The notes below the pieces were generated by a model. The model was not told where the DNA came from. It made no database searches and saw only the letters and a list, made by a program, of their open reading frames with translations. Positions 11,084 to 22,462 of a stretch of 64,000 bases of DNA are shown one piece after another (position 1 is the first letter of the stretch; the number at the start of each line of letters is the position of its first letter). Source of the stretch: Drosophila miranda (lineage: Eukaryota; Arthropoda; Insecta; Diptera; Drosophilidae); contig NW_022881603.1 in NCBI RefSeq assembly GCF_003369915.1, forward strand, positions 3,534,001 through 3,598,000, in the 5' to 3' direction. Both the position numbers and the translations under genes were made by a program.

Positions 11084-11336
11084 CCTACACTTCGTCCTGT
11101 AGTCCTCATTCCATTTGTATACTAAAAAGTTCCTAATTTCTCTTTGAGCCTCCTTGAAGCTGTATTTTATATTTATTTTAAACCCCTCACTTGTAGCAGC
11201 CTTTGCTGCTATGTCAGTCTTTTCGTTGATGGCCACACCCTTGTGACCAGGGACCCATAGAATGTCAAGTTTCTGAATGTCTGATTGGTTAATTATGTTG
11301 TGAATATCATTAACTAGGTACGAGTCTGTATTCTTA
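11084..11336 (-). mobile_element. I-like LINE, fragment D (RNase H, 3' part)
   Basis: The reverse strand encodes the end of a retrotransposon RNase H domain (ILWVPGHKGVAINEKTDIAA) and the start of the tail domain. It continues in frame from the piece at 12291-12414 once the intervening Helentron is ignored, so both come from the same LINE as 14743-18449. The LINE 3' end is missing; it ends abruptly against Helentron copy 1. Confidence 0.8.
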
Positions 11337-12289
11337 TTATACCCGATACTCAAAATGAGTATTGGGGTATATTAGATTTGTGGTAAAAGTGGATGTGTGT
11401 AACGTCCAGAAGGAATCGTTTCCGACCCCATAGAGTATATATATTCTTGATCAGCATCAATAGCCGAGTCGATTGAGCCCTGTCTGTCTGTCCGTCTGTC
11501 CGTCCCCTTCAGCGCCTAGTGCTCAAAGACTATAAGAGCTAGAGCAACGATGTTTTGGACCCAGATTTCTGTGATATGTCACTGCTACAAAAATATTTCA
11601 AAACTTCGCCCCGCCCACTTCCGCCCCCACAAAAGACGAAAATCTGTGGCATCCACAATTTTAAAGATATGAGAAAACCAAAAACGTCGAATTGTAGAGA
11701 ATGACCATATCTTTAAGACTGCGAAATCTGAATTGGATCGTATTATTATTATAGCCAGCATCAAGAAAACAATTTCATTTTTTCTCGCCCTGTCTCTCTC
11801 TAACACACACGTAGCATAGGCGGCTTTGCTTAGAGTAAAACATTAGCGCCTAGATCTCAGAGACTACAAAAGCTAGAGCAACCAAATTTGGTATCCACAC
11901 TCCTGTTAGATCTTACTATAAAACGTGTATCTCAAAATTTCACCCTACCCCCTTCCGCCCACACAAAAGACGAAAATCTGTTGCATCCACAATATTGCAC
12001 ATTCGAGAAAACTAAAAACGCAGAATCATAGATAATGACCATATCTATCAGATTGCTGAATCTGGATCAGATCAGATCATTTTTATAGCCAATAGGAACA
12101 AATCAATTTGCAGTGGCTACGCAGCGCCCGACGTCACGCTCAGACTGATTTTCTGTCTCTCTCGCACGCACTCTTTGTCGTGTCGTTTAATAATAGCGGC
12201 GTCTGCCGGAGGAGAGCCATACTGACTTAGTATCGGGTATAACTGTAGTGTTGCGGTGTCCGCAGCAACTCACAACGTTCCCCCTCGTT
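11337..12289 (+). mobile_element. Helentron copy 2, complete
   Basis: 5' end TTATACCCGATACT, GTCC-rich patch near 11485-11510, and inverted copy AGTATCGGGTATAA near 12229-12242. A 3' hairpin (GTTGCGG...CCGCAGCAAC) follows, then the tail CCCCCTCGTTT. It is inserted in the RNase H region of the I-like LINE. The LINE frame is continuous across the insertion, as expected for Helentron insertion between two T residues without target duplication. Confidence 0.9.
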
Positions 12290-12415
12290 TTTAATTAAAT
12301 TAATAGCTCCTAATCCATCACTTAAAATCACAGCCTTTTTGTAATTATATTTAAGATATTGTTCGCAGGCCTTTTTAAGGCCTACGAGTTCGGCACCTAC
12401 TGAGGATAATCTGTT
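12290..12415 (-). mobile_element. I-like LINE, fragment C (RNase H, middle part)
   Basis: About 125 bp on the reverse strand reads SSVGAELVGLKKACEQYL and then VILSDGLGAINLI, the middle strands of RNase H with the conserved E and D. It is sandwiched between Helentron copies 2 and 3. Confidence 0.75.
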
Positions 12416-13612
12416 TTTTATACCCGATACTCAAAATGAGTATTGGGGTATATTAGATTTGTGGTAAAAGTGGATGTGTGTACCGTCCAAAAGGAATCGT
12501 TTCCGACCCCATAAAGTATATATATTCTTGATCAGCATCAATAGCCGAGTCGATTGAGCCATGTCTGTCTGTCCGTCCGTCCGTCTGTCCGTCCGTCCGT
12601 CCCCTTCAGCTCCTAGTGCTCATCAATAGCCGAGTCGTTTGAGCCCTGTCTGTCTGTCCGTCCGTCCGTCTGTCCGTCTGTCCGTCCCCTTCAGCGCCTA
12701 GTGCTCAAAGACTATACGAGCTAGAGCAACGAAGTTTTGGATCCAGACTTCTGTGATATGTCACTGCTACAAAAATATTTCAAAACTTTGCCCCGCCCAC
12801 TTCCGCCCCCACAAAGGACGAAAATCTGTGGCATCCACAATTTTAAAGATATGAGAAAACCAAAAACGTAGAATTGTAGAGAATGACCATATCTTTAAGA
12901 CTGCGGAATCTGAATTGGATCGTATTATTATTATAGCCAGCATCAAGAAAACAATTTCATTTTTTCTCGCCCTGTCTCTCTCTAACACACACGTAGCATA
13001 GGCGGCTTTGCTTAGAGTAAAACATTAGCGCCTAGATCTCAGAGACTTTAAAAGCTAGAGCAACCAAATTTGGTATCCACACTCCTAATATATCGGACCG
13101 AGACGAATTTGTTTCAAAATTTCGCCACACCCCCTTCCGCCCCCGCAAAGGACGAAAATCTGGGGATATTCAAAAATCTCAGAGACTATTAAGGCTAGAG
13201 TAACCAAATTTGTTATCCGCACTCCTGTTAGATCTAACTATAAAACGTGTATCTCAAAATTTCGCCCCACTCCCTTCCGCCTACACAAAGGACGAAAATC
13301 TGTGGCATCCACAATATTGCACATTCGAGAAAACTAAAAACGCAGAATCATAGATAATGACAATGTCTATCAGATTGCTGAATCTGGATCAGATCAGATC
13401 ATTTTTATAGCCAATAGGAACAAATCAATTTGCAGTGGCTACGCAGCGCCCGACGTCACGCTCAGACTGATTTTCTGTCTCTCTCGCACGCACTCTTTGT
13501 CGTGTCGTTTAATATTAGCGGCGTCTGCCGGAGGAGAGCCATACTGACTTAGTATCGGGTATAACCGTAGAGTTGCGGTGTACGCAGCAACTCACAACGT
13601 TCCCCCTCGTTT
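12416..13612 (+). mobile_element. Helentron copy 3, complete, internal duplication
   Basis: Complete ends and hairpin as in copy 2. It is longer because a segment running from ATCAATAGCCGAGTCG through the GTCC-rich patch to CCCCTTCAGC is present twice, near 12538-12618 and 12624-12700. This looks like slippage or unequal exchange in the GTCC repeat. Confidence 0.9.
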
Positions 13613-13665
13613 TAGGTTTTAGACCTGATTTGATAGTAGTCGCAAGCTGGAGGAGTCTGTTGCCT
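13613..13665 (-). mobile_element. I-like LINE, fragment B (between RT and RNase H)
   Basis: A 53-bp island of non-Helentron sequence between copies 3 and 4. The reverse strand reads NRLLQLATTIKSGLKP without a stop. Its place between RT and RNase H pieces shows it belongs to the same LINE. Confidence 0.6.
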
Positions 13666-14742
13666 TTTTATACCCGATACTCAAAATGAGTATTGGGGTA
13701 TATTAGATTTGTGGTAAAAGTGGATGTGTGTAACGTTCAAAAGGGATCGTTTCCGACCCCATAAAGTATATATATTCTTGATCAGCATCAATAGCCGAGT
13801 CGATTGAGCCATGTCTGTCTGTCCGTCTGTCCGTCCGTCCGTCTGTCCGTCCCCTTCAGCGCCTAGTGCTCAAAGACTATAAGAGCGAGAGCAACGATGT
13901 TTTGGATCCAGACTTCTGTGATATGTCACTGCCACAAGAATATTTCAAAACTTTGCCCCGCCCACTTCCGCCCCCACAAAGAGCGAAAATCTGTGGCATC
14001 CACAATTTCGACGATACGAGAAAACTAAAAACGCAGAATCGTAGAAGATGACTATATCTTCTAGAGTGCAAAATCTGAACCAGATCGTATAATTATTATA
14101 GCCAGAATCAAGAAAACAATTTCATTTTTTCTCGCCCTGTCTCTCTCTAACACACACGTAGCATAGCCGGCTTTGCTTAGAGTAAAACATTAGCGCCTAG
14201 ATCTCAGAGACTTTAAAAGCTAGAGCAACCAAATTTGGTATCCACACTCCTAATATATCGGACCGAGACGAGTTTGTTTCAAAATTTCGCCACACCCCCT
14301 TCCGCCCCCGCAAAGGATGAAAATCTGGGGATATTCACAAATCTCAGAGACTAATAAGGCTAGAGTAACCAAATTTGGTATCTCAAAATTTCGCCCCACC
14401 CCCTTCCGCCCTCGCAAAGGACGAAAATCTGTTGCATCCACAATATTGAGGATACGAGAAAACTAAAAACGCAGAATCATAGCTAATGATCATATATATC
14501 AGATTGTTGAATCTGGATCAGATCAGATCATTTTTATAGCCAAAAGGAACAAATCAATTTGCACTGGCTACGCAGCACCCGACGTCACGCTCAGACTGAT
14601 TTTCTGTCTCTCTCGCACGCACTCCTTGTCGTGTCGTTTAATATTAGCGTCGTCTGCCGGAGGAGAGCCATACTGACTTAGTATCGGGTATAACTGTAGA
14701 GTTGCGGTCTCCGCAGCAACTCACAGCGTTCCCCCTCGTTTT
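13666..14742 (+). mobile_element. Helentron copy 4, complete
   Basis: 5' end TTTATACCCGATACTC, GTCC-rich patch near 13815-13850, internal inverted repeat near 14682-14694, hairpin and CCCCCTCGTTTT end. It carries a deletion near 14380 relative to copy 3 (TTTGGTATCTC joins two segments). It interrupts the LINE just after the reverse-transcriptase domain. Confidence 0.9.
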
Positions 14743-16880
14743 GTTTGTTCTTTAACCATTTTTCATGACTGACATTTGACATGTTTGCGCTAATCAGTCT
14801 GCCTAAGAAACGGATATCTTTTCGATTTGGTTTAGGCACATTTCCAACAGAAATATTTACCGCTCTGACCTGTCCTTTTCCTACATTCATTGCTGCAGAT
14901 TTGCTTGGATTGAAGCTAAAACCTAGATCACCACATAGAAGGTTAAAGTCATTTAGTTTTTCATTAAGGTTTTCAACCGCTACAGTAAACTCTCTGTTGT
15001 GAGAGATTATAACGAAGTCATCTGCAAATTGCATCATATGAGTATTTCTATCACAGATCTGATGTAGCCTTTTTGTGTATACATTAAAAAGGAGGGGCGA
15101 CAGACAAGAGCCCTGTGGGATTCCTCCCTGAACTACCTGAACAGCTTCCCCTATTTTCAGTAGTCTCATAGACATAAAACTGATGATCCAGTTAATGTAT
15201 GTTTTAGGAAAACACTCATTTTCCATTAGTCTTTTTAGGATTTTCAGGTTGACACAATTGTAGGCATTGTTGAGGTCAACAACCACAAGAGTAACGTGTT
15301 CCTTGTTCTTTTTCTTTGTCGCTACCACACTGATGACATCATTAATGCACATCACTGCAGACTTGTTTTTTTGGTATGCATAAGATCTGTAGGGTATAAT
15401 CTTGTTTTCTTGTATATGCTTTTCCAGCCTGGCTTTCACCATGCCATTTACTGTCTTGGCTAGAACCGAAATGAGGGATATGAGTCGAAAATGTTTTAAG
15501 TCAGTCAGATCCATGTTTGTTTTTGGTATTGGTACAATTCTGATAGATCTCCATTCGACTGGAAAATCGCCACTCGACGGTTGTAAAAATGTACAAGTTC
15601 TGTCTTTATACTAGTGTTAAGAGCACTCAGCATCTCGTATGTGATGTGATCTATTCCTCCTGCCGTTTTTCTGTTTCTGACTAACACAGCCTCTAGCTCT
15701 TCCAAGGAAAAGAAAGGATTTTCATTGTTCTTGGTTGAGTACATTTCTTCGTCTACATCCTTTGCTTCTGAGGTTATTTGTTCGTTAAGGAATTCCAGGT
15801 ATTGCCCAGCTTTGTCAGGGTCGAAAATTTCTGGGGTGTCCTCTTGACAGTTTTTTAGATTTCTGAGGAATCTCCAGGCTTCTCTTGAGTTCGATTTTAC
15901 ATTTAACTCTGTTAACTTCCTGGCTATGTAGTTCTTTTGGCAATTTTAACAGATTTTTTCCATTTAACCTTGAGGTTAACAGCAGAACAATAATTTTGAA
16001 AGCAGGGTTCTGAAGCTGCCTTCTTCTGCGACTCTGCAAACTCCCTGAATAATTTGGCTAAATTCTCGTCCCACCATAATTTTGGACATTTGTTTTTGAT
16101 TTCATAAGTAGCCGCTTTTATTTCCTGTTGAATGTTCTTCGCTAAATTATCCATATCTTTGTCGGCCTCAAACTGGCTTAGCTTTTTCAGTAGCCTGTTT
16201 TTGGCAAGGAAAGTTTTGAGTTTGTGTTGATATCCTGCTGTTTCAAAGGTTATTGGGTGATGGTGGCTGCCTCCTACGTAAAACTTTTCACATTTCCAAT
16301 TCTCCATATGAATACCCTTTGTGAAAGTTAAATCGAGTACAGACCCTGATGTTGAATCGATGTGTCTTCTGAATGTGAGACTGTGGTCATTTGCGAGACT
16401 ATAGCCAGCATTTGACATAGCTTGCATGAGAAAAGTTCCCTTTCCACTGTTGGTTCTGTCTCCAGAAAAGGTATGTCTTGCGTTAAAATCTCCTGCAATT
16501 ATGACTTTTCCGAATGCATCTAAATATTCAAGGAGATTGTTAATCGCTTGCTTGAAGGATGCAAGAGACAACAAAGGTTCAAAATATACTGAGGTGATAA
16601 AAAATTTATCTTTGTTGTTGATGGTCCTTGCTATAATTATATCTTGCTCTGTCTCATATATCAGTCTTTTAACTCTTAAGTCTTTTTTGTAGGCAATCGC
16701 CACTCCTCCATAATCGTCCTCTCTATGTTTTTCTAACATACTGGCTAGTTTCCTAAAACGGAGATCGTGAGAGAGAACTTCAGCCAGAATGGCAAAGTCG
16801 AAGTTTTCATTGTTTAAGTAGAATACTAGGTCCTTTTTATTGGCTTTAATAGATTGAATGTTATGTTGTAAAAATTTCAT
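14743..16880 (-). mobile_element. I-like LINE ORF2: endonuclease and reverse transcriptase, broken
   Basis: Reverse strand. The AP endonuclease begins at 16880 (MKFLQHNIQSIKA) and includes VIIAGDFNARHTFSGD. The reverse transcriptase follows, with GGIPQGSCLSPLLFNVYTKR and the catalytic FADD box (MMQFADDFVI, near 15012-15035). The reading frame changes near 15930, again near 15750, and again near 15515, so the copy is dead. LINE ORF2 proteins nick target DNA and prime reverse transcription there. FADD, the adjacent RNase H and the CCHC gag place it in or near the I clade. The same element continues in fragments B, C and D, split by Helentrons. Confidence 0.85.
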
Positions 16881-17061
16881 ATTTATTTAGATGTTTTAAA
16901 AAGGTTCGTTTCTGTCTGTTTGTTCATTTTTCTGTCTGCATTATGTTCCATATTGTAATCATTTGTACTAGTCACTTTTTTTGATGGATGTGACACATCA
17001 TTTGAGTCGACTAAACTAGACAACATGTCAACCATCTGTTGAATGGTAAATTTGTTTTCTT

Positions 17062-18449
17062 TTAGTTTTTGGTTTCAAAAAATGGTACGTGATTACTAGA
17101 ATCGCTGGTATATGATTCTAAGTCATAGTGGGGTTTTTGTGCAGGAACCAAAGGTCTCTGCACTAACCTGCTCGCAAGACTGTGTGTTTTTAAAACTTCA
17201 TTTGCTTTAACGTTTTTGTTTTGAACATTTTCCTCATTTATGTCTAGTTTTGAATAGTTTTTTTCATAATTATCTAACAGCGAAAAGTTTTGATCTATTG
17301 AGTAAGTGCTAAGCACTTCCTTACGCGCGATTTTTTTGATTGTCATTATTTTGTTTATGTCCATCTCCTTTTCCCATACTGGGCACATCAGTCTGTCCCT
17401 AGCTGAGTGATTTTTCCCATTGCAAAGGATACACTTGAGACCAGTGCACGACCCATTGCACTCATCGACTCCGCATTTATAGCACCTCCTAGCTGATTTG
17501 CATCTGGTCGAATTGTGACCAAGTCTGCCACAATTATAACATTGCCTTACTCTGGGAACATATATGCTTACTTTCATCCCACATATCCCAAAAAGAGATA
17601 CCTTTTCTGGGATGTCTGAACCCTCAAAACCAATTTTGACTGTTTCTAATGGTATGAGCTTGAATGTTTCGTTGTTGTCATCGGTTGTAATTTTCTGCAT
17701 TCTTGCTAATCTTTCAATTGACTTAATTTTTATGTTAGAAGTAATATTATCCATAATTTCATTCTCAGAAAAACCGAGGGGCACCCCTTTAATGACTCCA
17801 TAGGATTCCACATAGTCTTTTGGTATAAATACCACTAAATTCATTTTTTGTAACTCCTCATTTAAAACTAAATCATTTGCTTCGCTGAAAACCTTAAAAT
17901 AAATCTTGTATAGTGTAGGCGCAATAGCTACGATTTCTTTAATTCCTTTGATTTTAAGGTGTCTTATTTTTTCAAAAAAGAATAAGCCATTTTTGGTGTT
18001 TTTGTTTTCGAAGATGGTACTGTTCTTAGTCGATACTAGTACAGCCGCATCACCGATGTGGCACTCACTATACAGCACTGTTTCTCTTTCGATACCTACA
18101 TTTGATGGGTTTATAATCGGATTAGTATTTTTATTCAGTGTTTTAGTCATTTCAGTATTTCCAGTAAAACCATTTATGGCATTTGTGTGAGAATTGTGAA
18201 CGGTCACACCGTCAGAAGCCTCCACCATTTTGTTACTGTCATCGTCGTGTTGTCGCTTTTTTGTTCCCTGCGCATCTTTTTTGCTGGGTACTTTTCGTTC
18301 GTCAAGCTGTCGAATATGTCCTCTTTCACACTTGAACACAAAGCACTGAAGTTTTTTGCTATTGTTTTTTGGTTTTGAATTTTGCTGCTTTTTGCCACCT
18401 GATCAGGGGGTTTCAATTTGGCAGACACCGAGTGACCGGCTTCCGCCAT
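17062..18449 (-). mobile_element. I-like LINE ORF1 (gag-like, CCHC), frameshifted
   Basis: Reverse strand, starting at 18449 (MAEAGHSVSAKLKPPDQ). The frame changes near 18275 at a run of six A residues, after which it is open to 17062. Zinc knuckles appear as CYNCGRLGHNSTRC and CYKCGVDECNGSC, then CILCNGKNHSARDRLMCP. This is a nucleic-acid-binding LINE ORF1 protein that coats its RNA. About 180 bp separate it from ORF2. The 5' end of the LINE is somewhere right of 18449 and could not be fixed. Confidence 0.85.
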
Positions 18450-18499
18450 ACTTGCTGGTTTAACCAGATTGCCAAAGACTTACATACATACCTCTCCTT

Positions 18500-18784
18500 T
18501 GGGAAATGAAAAGAGGAAAAATTTATATATTGATGAAGATTTGTATGAAATAAAAAATGATCCAATTTTTACAATCACTTTTAATTAAGCCTTTGTTGCA
18601 TGGAAAAAGTCACTTTTCAGACTGTTAAGAAAAAACACGATCGGTCTCGCTCGCGGATGAAAAGGAAGTGCTCCACGCTCTTTTATCGACTGCTCAAACT
18701 AATGTGACCTTCTTGTCTTTTCATATTGTGACCATTTTTCTTCTTGTCTTTTCATAGTGTGACCATTTTTCTTCATTTTCATTT
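18500..18784 (-). mobile_element. Probable BEL/Pao LTR or LINE 5' UTR sequence
   Basis: Non-coding. It contains two near-copies of a phrase reading, on the reverse strand, ATGGTCACA then TATGAAAAGACAAGAAG (near 18715-18775). It lies just past the integrase end of the BEL/Pao fragment, where a 3' LTR would start. The border with the LINE 5' UTR is not resolvable by eye. Confidence 0.4.
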
Positions 18785-19864
18785 ACAGTGGCTGAGCGAA
18801 CCTGTCCGTCGCGTCCAGGCGTGACTGCTAGAATAACTCCCTTTTTCCATTGAGATCGATGAAGATTCTTATTACAGATAAGAGCAATGTCCATTTAAGC
18901 GATTGGTGGCTCTGGGTGCTGCCACTTTGTCCGTCTGCATAGGTCTGGTAGGTACTCATGGAGCCACTTGTTCCAAAATGAGTGTGAGTTCTGCTGAGCG
19001 ATGCGCCATTCCTTTCGAGTTGGCTGGTACTTCTCCTCTTGTGGATGTGGTGTCTGGCTGGAATTGGGAGAACCTAAACGAAAGTGATTAGGGGTTAACG
19101 GATCGTCTGTGGGGTTATCCAGAGCAATGTGTGTAAGCGGTCTGGTATTTACTATGTTTTCAGCGGTACACATTAGGTTATACAGTATGTCTTCTTTCAG
19201 TTTTTTGTCTTCGTACCAATCATTCCCAGCACCCACCTGCATTGGGGTTTAGCGGGCAGTTAAGCAGCCATTCGATCTGCTTGGTTGTCAACTCGTTGAC
19301 AACCAGTCTCTAACCTGTCCAGTCAATAGAAACATCCTGTACATTGCGGAACACTATGAGTACAGCATCTTTAATTTCAGCTACATTAAGGTAGACTTTT
19401 CGTTTGATCTTACGATCACACATCCTGTAGACCCAAGCGACAACTCGCATCTGCCATGTAAATGAAGATAACCCTTCCAGCAACTCCCTGAATACGATAT
19501 TGACAGATTCATCTGAAAACATCTCATTTATTGATAACGTAAACTTGCTTCTTACTTCCAGTTCCGTGTCACCAACGTCTGAAGTTCCTAGATTCCATTG
19601 GCTTGCGTCCTCTTGAAGGAATTGAGGATCTCTCAACCAGGAGGTTTCTCGAGTTCCAGATCTGAGTTTGGTGCCAAAGTCTGCCGGGATATCCTTAGTA
19701 GGCACCCAATGCCAATCTTCCAACCTTGTGGCTTCAAGTAGCTCGTCAATTCTGAGTCCTACATATGGCTTATATTTTCTGTGATCTGATTTAATCCATG
19801 CTAAGACAGTCTTGGAATCGGACCACATGTGGACACATTTGGGTTTGACGTCGTGACCCTCAAG
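18785..19864 (-). mobile_element. BEL/Pao retrotransposon fragment (RNase H, integrase)
   Basis: Reverse strand. 19310-19828 encodes the end of RNase H and the spacer typical of Pao elements (MWSDSKTVLAWI, HWVPTKDIPADFGTK, SWLRDPQFL). 18895-19242 encodes the integrase end (NTRPLTHIALDNPTDDPLTPNHF). A short piece near 18800-18830 (VTPGRDGQVRSATV) is the integrase tail. The zinc and catalytic core of integrase is missing near 19243-19309, and gag, protease and RT are absent. The right side ends against Helentron copy 5. Confidence 0.85.
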
Positions 19865-20593
19865 ACCTCATATCTTTTAGACTGCAGAATCTGAATTGGA
19901 TCGTATCATTATTATAGCCAGCATCAAAAAAACAATTTCATTTTTTCTCGCCCTGTCTCTGTCTAACACACACGTAGCATAGACGGCTTTGCTTAGCGTA
20001 AAACATTAGCGCCTAGATCTCAGAGACTATAAAAGCTGGAGCAACCAAATTTGGTACCCACACTCCTGAGATATCGGACCTTGACGAGTTTGTTTCAAAA
20101 CTTCGCCACACCCCCTTCCGCCCCCGCAAAGAACGAAAATCTGGGGGTATCCACAAATCTCAGAGACTATTAACGCTAGAGTAACCAAATTTGGTATCCG
20201 CACTCCTGTTAGATCTCACTATAAAACGTATATCTAAAAATTTCGCCGCACCCCTTGCCGCCCCCACAAAGAACAAAAATCTGTTGCATCCACAATATTG
20301 CAGATTCGAGAAAACTAAAAACGCAGAATCATAGATAATGACCATATCTATTAGATTGCTGACTCTGGATCAGATCAGATAATTTTTATAGCCAAAAGGA
20401 ACAAATCAATTTGCAGTGGCTACGCAGCGCCCGACGTCACGCTCAGACTGATTTTCTGTCTCTCTCGCACGCACTCTTTGTCGTGTCGTTTAATATTAGC
20501 GGCGTCTGCCGGAAGAGAGCCATACTGACTTAGTATCGGGTATAACCGTAGAGTTGCGGTGTCCGCAGCAACTCACAACGTTCCCCCTCGTTT
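19865..20593 (+). mobile_element. Helentron copy 5, 5' truncated
   Basis: Begins inside the element (ATATCTTTTAGACTGCAG) with no 5' end or GTCC patch. It has the internal inverted repeat near 20532-20544, the hairpin, and the CCCCCTCGTTT end at 20593. Its end abuts a small reverse-strand open frame. Confidence 0.85.
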
Positions 20594-20738
20594 GTTTTAT
20601 TGACAGGCTGCTGCTCGCCAGCGGCTGGAGTTGTTGCAACATCCGCACATCTGCCGTATTTGGATTATACGAGGCTGCATAGAAGCTGTTCGACAGTCTT
20701 GATTTATTCTTCTTCCCTGCCTCGGCGGCAGCGGCCAT
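20594..20738 (-). CDS. Small host open frame cut at its 3' side by transposons
   Basis: Starts at 20738 with MAAAAEAGKKNKSRL and continues (SFYAASYNPNTADVR, LQQLQPLASSS) for about 48 codons until Helentron sequence begins at 20593. It is lysine/serine-rich at the N-terminus and looks like real coding sequence, but I do not recognise it. The original continuation should lie left of the nest, near 10240. Read across the nest, a stop follows within a few codons, so this may be nearly the whole of a very small protein, or a first exon whose donor was lost. No splice donor is visible before the Helentron. Confidence 0.45.
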
Positions 20739-21127
20739 GATAAATTACTCCTTGTGATTTACACCGTAACCAATTTTCCGTGTCGATTCGTTGGAATTTT
20801 TCTATAACATCTGGAGACGGTAGATTTTTATTCAATCCGATTAGGAAAAAGATACGTAACGGCTTTTGTTTTCAACGATTATTTGGATTGTTAGTTCGAC
20901 TGGTTCCTCTAGCTCGCCCTGGTCAGTTGATGTTGTTCTAATAGTTCAAATGCGGCCCTGGCTCGTTGTGGCGCGCAGTTATTGATACTCAAACTGCATT
21001 AAACATTTTTAATTGAAATACAAAGTTCTTAGTTCGAGTTTTGTAAATTTTGTTTGTACTAAACATATTGGGTCAACATATTTGTACAGCTTCTAATACT
21101 GTTTACAGATGTATTCAAGACGAGCTT
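20739..21127. other. Intergenic
   Basis: About 390 bp between the small reverse frame and the 3' end of the next reverse tetraspanin. No open frame of note and no transposon signature. It should hold the 5' flank of the small gene. Confidence 0.5.
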
Positions 21128-22034
21128 CTAACGATACGGGCGTCGGCGCTCTGCATTCTGTAAGGTTATGGCCAAAATACCAGCAAATATTACGGTAAGC
21201 ATCTGAAAATCGGATTGAGAAGTAGTTCAGATATTGATTTAATTTATGAACTATGAACACTTACTTCCACACCCACAACTGACCAGTCGCTGATGCGTTC
21301 CCAACGAGTGCCCTTAATAAATGCTGCACCCAGTTGTCGGTCACAGCCCACTGTGTAAAGATCTGTGGTTACTGTTGAGTTCTGGTTGAAGTGGCAGCTC
21401 TGCGGAATGCGTAGGCCGCTGTCCGGATAGTTCGAGGGCCCAGTCATTCCGCAGCAATGATACTGAAAAGGAATGGAATCTGATTAAAACTGGACCCGAT
21501 CGATATTCGAGCGTACCTTAATTTCATAATAGGACATGCTGCCTTGGTGATACAGCTGGCCCTGCCAGGCACTGTAGATGGTCTCATTGGCCAGCAGCTC
21601 GAAGTTGATGGGCTGGGCGAATATCACGGTTATCTGCCCGAATACCAGAGCCATCAGAATCGCAGCGTACTTTCAGGAATACACGAAAGGTTGTACAAAT
21701 CGTACTCGTAATTGCTCAAAAAAATGCGATCATCACTTACAATCCAGGTCAGACGAATGCTCTCCCTCAGAGCGGCAATGCAGCCGAAGATGGTGCTGCC
21801 AAAGAGGAGGGCCCCCAGGACAATCCCCACTATGCAGGGCACACCATACTATGGCTGAAGGCAATCAAGGCGTAGGAGCATGCTACTATGGTCAGGGCCG
21901 CCAGCACCTGTTAGGTGGAGACAGAATGAGTAAGTGATGACTATCAGTTGGGGATTTGGCGATAACACACTCACACAGCAAAGAAAGTCCAACACGAAGG
22001 AGGATATCTTCAAGGTCTTCGTGCCGCAGCTCAT
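21128..22034 (-). pseudogene. Tetraspanin, 42E-cluster type, frameshift in exon 2
   Basis: Five exons on the reverse strand: 21975-22034, 21741-21907, 21517-21669, 21265-21462 and 21128-21202. An intact product would be 217 residues starting MSCGTKTLKISSF. Four membrane segments, YHCCGMTGPSNY, PQSCHFNQ and VGCDRQLG are present, with a basic end (QNAERRRPYR). Exon 2 is 167 bp, one less than 56 codons. The frame is lost near 21840-21852, in the first extracellular loop before the second membrane segment, and stays open afterwards in the other frame. Splice sites are canonical. It may be the Tsp42Er orthologue (low-certainty recollection). One base separates it from a working gene, so sequencing error is an alternative. 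Confidence 0.82.
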
Positions 22035-22462
22035 TTTGGGGCAAATAAAACCTTACGTCTGTTTCGGCAAAGTGCACTATCTGGAAGCAACCAGCCAACG
22101 CCAGCCAGTAGTCCATTGAAGCTTAGAGTTATCTGCCTTTCCTAGGCCACTCCAACTGATAAGGCGGTTGCCTTCCCCAGCTGTGCAAGATAGTGCCGAC
22201 CTGAGAGCGCAGAGCAACAGCGAAAGAGTCCAATCTGAATACGGGTGGGAAATCCTCTCAGTTAACAAACAAATTAGAGAATCACTCGAGTAGCACCATC
22301 AAAACATGCCTCTATATCGGTGTGACTGTAACCGAAACATTGCGTTTGGGGTGGACCTTTCAAGTTGAATCGAAAGCACTTGCGTTTTTCAGCTCATGTT
22401 TTAGGAAGGAAATGGTTTTTATTTTTTGTGTAAATTGTACAAACTTGTATGAGCGGAAAAAA
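22035..22462. other. 5' flank of reverse tetraspanin
   Basis: Host sequence upstream of the reverse tetraspanin, up to a minus-strand Helentron. Presumed 5' UTR and promoter. Open frames here are short and domain-free. Confidence 0.5.

Noticed and set aside
10910-13000. Repeated 60-110-codon frames inside Helentrons
   Set aside because: They recur only because the element repeats. They have no start context or domain, and frames differ between copies.
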